Below, in pieces: positions 47,803 to 59,800 of a stretch of DNA of 64,000 nucleotides. The DNA comes from Bolinopsis microptera (Eukaryota; Ctenophora; Tentaculata; Lobata; Bolinopsidae). Made by a program: the position numbers and the translations under genes. Every line of letters starts with the position of its first letter. Position 1 is the stretch's first letter. The notes beneath the pieces were generated by a model that did no database searches, was not told where the DNA came from, and saw only the letters and a program-made list of their open reading frames with translations. The stretch spans positions 11,418,175 to 11,482,174 of the forward strand of contig NC_087078.1 of NCBI RefSeq assembly GCF_026151205.1. Direction: 5' to 3'.

Positions 47803-50800
47803 GTTAGTAAAACCTAAATTAAAATTGTCTATCCTAATGTCTATCTTGCTTACCCTTAGTGGGTAGGCTTCTTGGATATTGCCCCCCTTATAGAAGAAGG
47901 CTCACCAAACCTTCTCTCCTATAATATAATTTGCCTAACCCGAGCCTTCTTTCTTTCTTTAATTTTAAATTATAGTACATACAATTAATGTTTGGGTATA
48001 AGAATAGATCCAGGGCACTGGCACGATAATAATATTCTTTAACATTCATAATTGATATTTAAAGTACTCAGAGTGGAAAGTTTTAATCATTCAGACTAGC
48101 AGGGGGCGGAGGTTATTGTTTTTAAGACCCCAAATATACCTTTAAAGTCTAAACTCTGCATATCTTATGTGGTACCAAAGAACGCTAGTTACTAATTTAC
48201 CTGGGAAGCCCCTCACGAGTAACTGGGCTAATTCACGTCATTCAGCATAACAGTAACACATCTGCAGCTCTCAGGGAGAAACAGTTCTGAAGAAATACTT
48301 CTGAAGAATCCATGATGATATAGTTACAGTTGCCCACAGTCCAACCCACATATCACTCGACATCCGCCAACCATGATAACCTATTAACTTGAGTGCAACA
48401 ACTACTTTCAATATGCCGGGAACAACAATTTTATTATCAGGACAAGCTTGTTAAACCGCGGCAATGTTCCATAAACGGGTCTTGAAACTTGTTAGCAGAG
48501 TCGAGAGAACATTAATACCTGGTTATCGCCTGGCCTGCCTCATCAACCAGCTTGCGTCAGCACACTTATAATTTTCGCCTGACTATCCCTCCCGCGTATA
48601 CTAATATTAACCGCTAAATTCCCGCTAAATTCCCACTAAATTTGTCCACTCCGTGCGTCGTGCTGTGGTTAATGCGACAATTTTCCTCCCTCTTAGTTAG
48701 AAATATGATATATGAGATCCCGGCAATAATCCAGCAACGCAGAGACGTCATTGTTCTCAGACTATTTATTATTAGCTGACAAGCAATGAAATTTGGCAAA
48801 TAGCTATTGTCGTGGAGGTAGACTTCTGTCAGTAAGCGGCTGGTGCTGGGGCTGTCTCTTAATGGAGACAGGATTAACATCTTGTTTCTGGGAGCAAAAT
48901 TAGGAGCAGTAATATTGTGACTTGTTAGACGTATTGTCACTATGTTATTAGTGGGTCTCTCGTTAACGCAATTAAATTTGCTTTGATAACTTAGGTATCG
49001 GGCATTGTGCTGCACGTAGAAGGTCATTGGAAATTTGGTAAATTTGGGCAACGGGTTCCTGGTAATATTATATTTTATTTAGGGATGTCTGGAACTGAAT
49101 ATTTCGGGCAACAATCTTTGTAACAACCAATTCAGGGGGTCAAACCGATTGAATTGTTATTAATACCCGTTCTCTTCAGGTTTTCAACAGGAAGTATCTC
49201 AACTCTGAACAGGACAGACATCCAGGACAGATTGTGGGACTTTTACGACCGTTACTATAGCGCTAACTTGGTAAGTAACCATAGCAACTACAGCAGGTTT
49301 CCTAGAAACCAACATATGATCTTAAAATCATTATACTTATGTTGATGGTACAAGTCTGTAGGTTTATTTACTTTTTAAACTGGAGACTGCTGGTTATATA
49401 TCCAAGAGACTATTCGGTATGGCCCAGTTTCTCCGAGACTAAAACTTGGCTCTACATCTGACTGATCCAGTCTTGGCGTTTAAACTTAAGCGAACTTTGT
49501 GAAGTTAATGTTTTAAAGTTGACGGTGTTGAAAGTAGCGAGTTAAGGTGAAGTGGGAATCTGGAGTATTTACAACGGGGGTGGCCACTATCAAGGGACAA
49601 AAAAGGACAAAAAACATTGTGGCCACCCCCCTTTTACAACGTGCTTCCTAGACCTATAGACTTGTGAAGGCAAGTCAGATACTTCACGGTCAAAATCACA
49701 GCGTTGGTTCAATACGTGGTCCCATTTCTCACCAACTTTGAATGAGCTAATTATAAATATTTCTGGGGATAATTTGTTTTCTGTACCAGTTTTAGTAATG
49801 TGATGGTTTGAACTGCAGTTTGTTAGCTGGAGTTAGCGTTTTCCCACACATCACCATTACTGCTGTCATAAATCAAACGCAACGTTTAACGTCGTTGATG
49901 AGGTTCTGTAATTCCGATTACTCTGTGTTGAGAAGTCGTGGATTCGAGGTTTAATTCCTTGTCAAGGTGTGCTGGAAATGTAAAAATAGTTCGTGAAAAC
50001 GTTTAGAAAAAAATAGTGAGTGCACAAAATGAAGGAAAAGTATGTAAAAAATGTGTTTGTCTTTCAGATAACAGTTGCGATAATTGGTAATGAGACTTTG
50101 GATACCCTCCAGGAATGGGCTGAAGAAATCTTTACTGCTATCCCTAACAAAGAAAAAACAAAACCAGGTGATTTTTCAAAACAAGACTTTCTTTTTTTGC
50201 GATATTTCAACATATTTTGAATTGTTGCGAAAGTGAAGCGATCGGTTTGTTAGATTTGCTATGTTAAGTAAGCAAACTTTATATGACTTCAAAGTAACAG
50301 CTTTTTATGAGTATATGACATTCAAAGATATTTTTCAGTTTCTCAGCAAAACTTACCGTTGCTACGCATTTGGCGGCCACATTTTGATTGTTTTATCAAA
50401 TACCTAAAGCAAGTTTCTATAAGGTGTAAATTTGCAAAACATTGACATTTTAAAGAATATTTTATTAGATTACTATATTTGTAATAAGCATCATGCAACA
50501 AATAGTGTAATCTAATTATTTACCCCCTGCATGAGACATATGTCCGAGCCGGAGAGTCTCTCCAAAATTTGACAAAATCGCCAATATCTCGGTTTACTAT
50601 TTGATCGGGCTTCCCCAGAAAATTTATATTTCACCAACATTCTTCCGAGACAACACCTACAAGATCTCTCCCTAACTAAACTTTTGCCAAAATTTACATA
50701 AATTCTTATAATTTTTTTGAGATTTAAGCTTCCAAATCAACCTCAAACTAAGAATTATAATTCTAATAAGAGACACTGAACCTACAACTTTCTGAAACTC

Positions 50801-53800
50801 AACATTCAACTTATTTTCAGTGTTTAACCAGCTTCCATTCCCTCCTGGTGACAAGAGGTACATCTCTCGGGCCATCTACTATCAACCCAAATCAGACAAG
50901 GATAGCATCAAACTTATATTCCCTATTAATATTTCTGACGTGAGTATTAAGTATTACTTATAGTAAAAAAATTGTCGTCATACATTAATAATTGTTAAGC
51001 ACAGAGCTAAGATAGCTCCTGAATGTACAATGATTTTACCTTTCTCCCACTATGAAGTCAATAGTGTTGATTGTTAAATTTTGAGAAAAATAAGCATCGA
51101 ACTTATTAATGTATATCTGACGTAAGGAGGCTTCGTATTCCTTAAAGTTCTGTTATCATTCTGTTGCAAGCTTGGTGATAACATTTACTGAGCACAGCTA
51201 TGATAGCTCCTGAACATATTATGATTTCTTTTCTTCTTTTCCATGAAGTGTTGATGTTTAAATCGTAAATGTAACCCTTACTAAGGTACACTATTTCAGA
51301 TTTCCTAAACTTATGTTATCATTCTAATACAAACTTGAAAATAACAGCTATGATAGCTCCTGAACATATTATGATTTCTCCTCGCCACTACCCTGAAGGG
51401 AGGAAGTGTTGATGGTTAAATCGGAAGAACTATTCACGTACACTAGCCTCGACCTATATATAGCGCTAATCCTATATATAACTCTAATCTCGATAAAAAA
51501 CCCTCGCTTTTAGTTATCAATGTGTCAGCATCCTAAACCGATCATAACCCAGCCCTTCACAAACACTGTTTCAATAACCTAACTAACACTGTTTTAGTAA
51601 CCTAACTAACACTGTTTCAATAACCTAACTAACGCTGTTTTAGTAACCTAACTAACACTGTTTCAATAACCTAACTAACACTGTTTTAGTAACCTAACTA
51701 ACACTGTTTCAATAACCTAACTAACACTGTTTTAGTAACCTAACTAACACTGTTTCAATAACCTAACTAACACTATTTCAGAACCCTGACTAACACTGTT
51801 TCAGTACCCTAACCTCAGCTACCTAACCTACCTGATGGGTTACGAAGGTAAAGGTTCCCTGTACCAGTACCTCTCAACCCGGGGCTACGTCACCTCACTT
51901 ATGTCCGCTATCTCCACCGAAGCTCAGAACTTCGTCCTGGTCAGCGTGTCCTGCGATCTAACCGAAAAAGGTACGCCTCTGAAACTTGTGTTTTGGGCTC
52001 TCTAAAATCGTATTGTGGGCTCTGTAAATCCGTATAACAGTTGTCGAGGATTCTAGTAAAAGCCATGACTCAAGACCCACTTATGAGATGACATATTGTT
52101 GACACTTTTTAGATCATTTTCTGTCACTGGTCGTGTCATAGGTTGACCTTAATTGTTAGCTGCCAGGAGAGCCTTGCTAGCATCATACTATGCAGACAAG
52201 CGCAGACTAGCTGATATTGCAGACTAGCTGGACAATGCAGACTAGCTGATATAATAGACTAGTTGAAAATGAAGACTAGATGACATTGCAGGCTAGCTGA
52301 TCATGCAGACTAACTGATGATAATATTTCAGGATTAACCAAGCCTAAGGATATTGTGCGGGCCTTGTTCCAGTTTGTGAAGAGGGTGAAAGCAAATGGGG
52401 TTAATGAACAGCTTTGGAAGGAAAATAAGCAGATTGATGAACTTAAGTTCAAGTTTAAGGAGAAGGAGGATCCAGCTACCTATGCTAGGTTTGTTAAAAC
52501 ACTCGAATATATATCGAAGGGTTAGATATTAATCACAACTTTTTCTGCATTTTATTACATCTTTCGATCAGTGATACGTATTGACCGCAAGAGATCAAGT
52601 ACATTGATTTCCAGCAGTCAGATTTTTAACAACTTACTGTTTTACTATTAATAAAGATACAAAGACTCAGGCCAGACACTTAGTTGCTGTTGTTGAGATT
52701 CAATCAGCAATTGTTTAAATATTTTACCCGTCGCCCATAACTGTAACAAGACAAATATTTGTCGAATGTCGAGGGATAAATGTCCTGCTCTGCCTTATAA
52801 AGCGAATATTGTGAGATGAAAGTTGTGCACTCCTCCTTATTAAGCATGTTATAAGCAGGGCACTTTCCCAAACTACAGGGAGGGATCAGTCTCCTCCTCT
52901 CCCCCTCTCCCCCTCTCCCCCTCTCCTCCTCTTCTCCTCTCCTCCTCGACTTATCACCACCTCCCCTCCTTTAGTGAGTCCGGTCTGATTTATTACTTAA
53001 TAACTCCCTCGTGCTACCTCAGTCTCCCTCGTGTGTCAGAGGGAGGTACACAGTGTAGCTGTCTTGTGTTGATCGCGATACAAATACTATCTTAGACCAC
53101 TTATCCATGTGTGCTCCACTACTCCGTTCTAAAGAAAATGGTAAATGAGATGGGTATGTTTTGGCTATGAATTCAGAATTGGGAAGATTGGATAGAGAAT
53201 ACGACAATAGTGACGCATTCTCTATCGCTATTTTCACTTTTTTATCTGTTAGTTAAAATTTTACTGGACGGCATAAGGGTGTTGAAATCCTAAAGTAGAT
53301 TAACGAATTATGCCTTTATTAACTTATTACGATGCTATAAACATAACCTTCGCTCTAAGGAGGAGGGCGGAATGTTGGTATATCCATTCCACTGTATGTT
53401 AGCTACATTCCAGTCGGCCGAGATATCAGATAGGTAACTCCTGGTAGATGTCCGGAAGAATTAAGATTTAATTGTCAAGAAGAGGGTAAAAATAAGGTTT
53501 TTAAACTGACACATAATTTTCTGGGAACTGATTTGGCATAAGCATTTCTGTGCAGAAATATGTTGTTCATAGTCCCAGCAATTTTCAATTCTCCCCTAAA
53601 ATATCTCGTGATGGTCACACCACTTTAAAACCCTTATTCGCCTGCCATAATGTGACCATGCCTGCCATAATGTGACCATGGCGGTCATTTTGCACACCCT
53701 ACTAGGCTCCTGAGCGCATTCTAACGGCAAAAACAAATCTTTCAAGTTGTTATTAGGGCGCCAGGATAATATATGCTCTAGCTACTAGTACTTGTGCCCA

Positions 53801-56800
53801 TCAGATCCACCATTACAACTCTTTGGGGTGGTGACTAATGCCTGGGACTATGGAAAACACATTCCTGCACAGAAATGCTAAATCATTTCCCAGAAGGTTC
53901 GATATTCATGCTTAATGTCCCTAACTACATTATCGATGTGATGTTTAGGCTTAACGAGGATATAGTTTGACAGTGTAACTGTGTAAGTAGCATCAAACCT
54001 GGTTTGCAGATTGGAACAAGCTTTGATCCATAGGATGGATCTTGAGCTGTGGAAGTTAGTTTCTGAAAACAATAACGGAACGCTGGAAGTTCAAGCTAAC
54101 ACCGATACAAAGTGACCCGAAACAGAAGCGGTATTTTGCTCAAAAAGTCGGCTTACCCAGTTTAGGATTTTAAACTGGAGTGACACCTGTGCTTTTGAAC
54201 TTTGAACTTTTGAAGTTTAGATAATCAAAGAAGGGCAGCGTCGAATATCTTTCGATAACTAGGTTTTTCGAAACCCCAACTTCGATATTTATTCTTACAA
54301 CTATTAGTCATAGTAAATTACCAGCTTTTTGATATCACAACCACGCCCACTACCGTCTAACATCACTTGTAACCACCATTTCTCTTCAGCACGATATCAG
54401 CCCACATGGCTAGAGTTACCGACCCTCGAGACTTCCTCGACCCCCCTTCCAGACGGATCTACAATCAGTCGTTGGAGGAGAGGATCATGGCCCACATCAC
54501 CCCTGATAACTTCAACATGTACATTAGTTCTCTCAAATTGTCCACTGAGATGGCTAATAAGTACGGTCCTCAGCTGACCCAGGTGAGCCTAGCTTCTTCC
54601 TTTAATATCAACTCTTAATTAGTTTTAGAGGGTAGAAAATTAACATTGAAAACAGACGCAACGTATAGCTGCGGTAAAGTTTGCAAGTAGTGCGTAATAG
54701 TTGTGCGGTAAATTTGGAGGAAAAATTTGCAGCCTTTAGGTACTCTCAGGCTGGATTTCTAGAATTCTACAATTACTCTCATAGAAACTTTTACAATTAG
54801 ATGGGTAGGATGACTGGGCTTAGTTGAGCTGGCGATGAGCATAATTGAGACAGGGTATGCAATAATGTAATATTACAACATTAGATTCCTACACTGTGTG
54901 TGTACAAGCTAAAATGCCTGCAAATTATATTATCTAATTAATGTTACTTAATTGACTCTATTTCAATCTGTCGACGGATTGTAATCTTTTGTCATTGTAC
55001 ACAGCAGTACAAACTACAAAGTGAACAAATCTGACAGAACGCACATCGGCCAATGGTGCGAGAAAATGTGGTATTAGGTCAATTGTGCGATTCTGCACCC
55101 ACCGCACTTATATTAGGACGCAATGAAACTACCGGACCACGATGTATGGGGACTTGCCACCCCATGGCAACATTAAAATATATCAAGTTGATAATCAACT
55201 CTGTTACATCGTTTCCTTCGTTAAAACTCCGTTACAAAATGAACTGGGATCTGGGATATGTTGCGTCTGATTGAAAATGAAGGCGAAGTTTTCTTCTTTG
55301 TTCGATCTTACTCGGGCTCATCATGTAGCTATATGGCCGTAATTAAGTTGTCAAAAAGACGAGACCTACGATTTCTAAACCCCTTTGTTTTCTTTGCTCT
55401 GCTTACTAGGAGTCATCACCATCGCCATTCTGGTACTCTTACATAATTACTATCGTCGGCTTTGAGACAGCCATTTCTCAGCTTTTTGTTTTGTAAATTT
55501 TATGATGTTACCATTATGATTTATGACCTTATGAAATGACCTTTACTTTTGAAGGTATGACCTTATTACTCCGTTAGTGCAATACTTATCTACGTAATAT
55601 TTGTTCAATAAGTAAGATAAAATTCTTCGTTCCCTCAATACTTATATTGGAAGAAGTGTATGTATGGTAGAGAAGTTTCTCGAAAATAAAATGTAAAAGT
55701 ATTTAGACCCAGGAAAAACTTGCTCGCGTAAAGCTTCAAAAATAACTCAGATACCTAAGGTTTCTGCTCGATTTATGGTTTCCTGCATTCGATAAAAATT
55801 AGAGGCATGTTTTGTTCCTTTAATGATAATAAGGAAGGTGTTACTTATCTGAGTACAACTTTTGTCTTTCCATTCTCACGGACACAAAACGTCCGCAACA
55901 ATATAATAATCAAACATTGACAGTTGACACCCGTCTCCTCGAACAACTCCATAATACCCGTATTACTAGTCCACTCCTTATATGGGCATGACGTGACTAG
56001 TCCGCTCCTTATATGGGCATCACGGGGTTGCTCGTCCATTACTATTAGCTCATAACTAATTCCTCTCGCAGAAAGAGACATGGTACAGCACGCCGTACGA
56101 AAACCTCCAGATAGACGAAGCGGATATTACCAACTGGGAGACGGTGGAACTGAACGAGGATTTGTATCTTCCTGAGACTAACCCCTTTATACCTGATGAT
56201 TTTAATATAAAAGAGTACGAGGGTAAAGCTTTGCCTGTGACTGTTAACGCCACTGAAGGTAGGAGAATGTGGATAATATGCACGTACAAAAAGTTCAGGA
56301 AATATCCTGTGGTAATTGATGAGAGGCATGATTCATATCATAGATCACCGTTGATAATTTTAATAATCTATAAAGTATTCCAACAGCAAAGTTTTAGTTA
56401 ATGAACCTTAAACAACCTTAAACCAGCTGATAATTGCTGGTATAAGTAGGGCACTTATAACTCTGCTATAAATAGCATGATAGTTCACGGCCAGTTAACA
56501 ATCTCCTACTACAGTGTCTGATATGACAGTCTGGTGGTATCAGGATAAAGAGTTTAACCAGCCCAAGCTCTACATGGGCTGTAGGATACAACCCAAACCT
56601 GCTACTCCTTCAGTTAAGAACGGCCTGTTATCTGAGATGCTCTCTAGTTAGTACTAATTATTTTTTGGAAAACGAAATTAGATATATACAGAATAGTATT
56701 ACAGGTTATATATAATGAATATCATCATTGTCAAAAATAAAAACCAGTCCATGGGACTGAAAAAATTAATTAACTTTCGATTCGAAAGAGTTAAATTAGT

Positions 56801-59800
56801 TAGTACTAATTATTAACTTATAAATATCTCCGGGATTTCGACGCGGGATCATATTATCACTCAGCCCGGCCCGCTGTTAGATAAACATCTCAAGGTGATA
56901 TCATCCCGCCCCGGAAATTTGTATAAACCCGGCCCGCTTTTTAGTCGTAACTGATGTTTATCATTCAATTCTCCGACTTACAATAATCAATGATACTGCT
57001 GATTAGAACTCGATAATAGTAGAACAGTTAGACGCGCGATCACGTGGGCGCGTCACGTGCGTACCACGTGCCACCAATAGCATACGCCGAGTCTATACCA
57101 CGTGACACGAAAGCGCACCACGTGATATGAAACATCGTAACCGTCCACTTCTTTTACACGCAAATTCCTGGGAACGTTGCCAAAGCAGCTAATTCTTGGA
57201 ATTTCTCCAACGCGTGGCGTGAGAAGTTGGCGACTAGCCAGCTACCCTTGTCCGTGCCCTAAAAATAGTATTGTTTTGCTTGCTCTCCTTCCAGCTCTTG
57301 TTCCTGCTAACGTTCAAGCTATTGCTCCACTATGACAGATCGGTTTGACATTCAGATTGATGAACTGCTTTCCAATCGTGTTCCGGACAGTACAGTTAGA
57401 GTCAACAACTGGGCTCTAAACAAATTTAATTCTTGGCTTCAGTCATCCAGATTTGCTCGTGACTTCAATGACTTTGACAAATAGAAATGAAAATATTACT
57501 AAAATCAGACCCGTATTCCGAAATAAAAATTATTTTATCACTCTCTTCTAAAGTATAAATCCCTTGTCGAAATCGCCGGAGATAATTATAATCCATAAAC
57601 ACTTCACGCTCAGGGCTAAATAAATGTAATCCCTCAGCTGGCGCTTCGGGATTACATATTAACACAAAACTCGTGCGCTGCGCGCACTCGTATGTGTTTA
57701 TCAGATCATCCCGCTAGCGCGGGATGATCTGTTATATAAACCCTTTGCGTGGCGGGTTTATGTTATTATAAATTTGCTCCTTCAGAAATGTTTATCATTT
57801 CTTAAATCCAAACATTATTTTTGAATCACCCTATACTTCTTTGTATATACATTTGAGACTGTTACAGAAAATCTATGGTATCTTTGGACTGGATTAGAAT
57901 TAAAATTTTCTGACAAAATGAATTTTAAAGCCGGATTTGTTTGGTTTATGGATAGATGCATTAATTATGATTCACCATTCGCCTTCTCTTCGAAATATTC
58001 TGTCTATACATAATTGAAGAACGTAATCTAAAATAGATAATTGCCAGATCAGGTCTCTAAACGCTACTTTATCAGGTACCTACCTGCGTGAGACCTCTGA
58101 ATCTCTCTACCCCGCTGTATCAGTTGACTATGATATAGGTTTTCTTTTTGATGACTTCTGGATCATGACCCTCTCCGGGTTCTCCGACGCTGAAAAGGTA
58201 ACTTTCGTTTGTGAGGATTAAATTTGATAACATTTCTCTTTTTAATAAAAACATTTACTGGACAGATCGAAGAAAACTTACTTTTCTTCCATGCCAATTA
58301 TTTAGTATCTCTTATCATCCATTGCTTAAAATAAGAAGAGCGCTTTTATTGTAAGCCGACCCCCAGGTACTGCAAGCATTCTGCGATTGTCTCCAATCTT
58401 ATAGTCTCTAAGACTCTAAGAGTAGTATATTTACAATGGACATTTCGAATGTCCCTCCAGTCGATCATAATTGCCGTCCTCTGCTGTGCTAGACAATGGA
58501 CAATGTGACCTCCTTTAATAACAGTGCTGTATCAGTGTGTATCTGTGTTAACCGTATGAAATTGCGGGAATTTCGGGACATTATAACTGTACCACTACCA
58601 TTATAGTGAATTAAGTTAGTCCTATTATTTTATTATGAGTGGATAATAGGACGAGAGTAATTGACTTGTTAAATCACTAGTTAATAGCCTCATTTATTAA
58701 TGACCTGTTATCACCAATAACTGCAAGGAGGATTACAATGTTGTCGATTAATATAAAATACTGAAATATCTTCGTAGAGACTTGTAGAGATGTAGCCCGG
58801 TCGATCATAATTGCCGTGTTCTGCTGTGTTAGAATCAAGAATTGGGTATTAGCACGATTAGGTGATTCGTGAACAATTAAAGCCATTTGACATGTGTCTA
58901 TGGATACTAAAAATGTGGTGTTACTGGCACTCAGGCACTGCAAAGTCTCGAACAAATTGTTACTTTCTCTCAAACCTCTACTTGTTGGAAGGTTCGTCAA
59001 ATAGTATTCTGGAATTCGAAGCGTGCGTATCATTTCAAGATTTTTAAAACAATTTTAGAACTGAAGGTCTTCAGCAGCTCGATCATCAAAGTGGGAATTG
59101 CCTTTAGTTAATTCCTTTCAAGTGACCAATTTTTTGTAAAAACTGTTTACAGTCGGTTCGTAAACACAGGCATCAAGCAAAAAATTTATATGGATTAACG
59201 GAAAGAACTTTAAATATAATCTTAGTCTGAGTATGTGTCAAACTCTAGAATGAATTGTAAAATAGTGTCTAAATTTCCAAGTCTTCAGCCTCTATCAGAA
59301 TGTTTAACATGTGAAATCGTTCCAGGGGTACAGGTTTACATACCAAGCAATTTATTTCATTCGCAGATCGCCTGATGATGTGTATTCAGAATAAATGGAC
59401 TATAGTTTCCATAGTTTCCTACCTACATTAATCGTATTTGAACCTATTGAGAAGTTTAGAAGTATGCTTCTTCATGGTCATCATGCAATCTGCGGACCAC
59501 CTCCTTGACTGCAAACAAAATGTGTCAAACAAATGCATGAACATCCAGAAAATTTAGTACAGAAAAATAGGTTGAATCCATGCTTGTTCTCGCAGATCGC
59601 TGGTAAAACCTAATTGCAATGTTAAGGCCATCTTTCTCAACGTTTTTAAAAACTAATTTCGGTCAAATAGTTTGCTTTCAGTTCGTGATGAGAATTGAGT
59701 GGTTATAAATCTATAACCCAGTGCATTCTGAATAGCAATAATAATTAAATTTTATGCACAATTGTAATCTTAAATCTTTCAAGTTTCACCCCTTTGCAAC

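Larger units (their letters stand above)
56820..57780. mobile_element. Palindrome-rich insertion in intron 9 with a tyrosine-recombinase-like ORF fragment
   Basis: This GC-richer block includes an imperfect stem (GCGGGATCATATTATCAC near 56842 with GTGATATCATCCCGC near 56895), five CACGTG E-boxes (57041-57124), a short ORF (57332-57484) and four hairpins (57623-57761). It resembles the palindrome clusters at 25.8 and 27.4 kb and is probably a non-autonomous mobile element; its exact ends are uncertain. Confidence 0.5.

Noticed and set aside
48614-49051. 145-codon minus-strand frame in intron 1
   Set aside because: Lies in an intron, no family resemblance, AT-rich random composition.
53019-56329. 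Several 60-95-codon frames in introns 6-8 on both strands
   Set aside because: They are intronic or shadows of exons 7 and 8, without motifs of their own.
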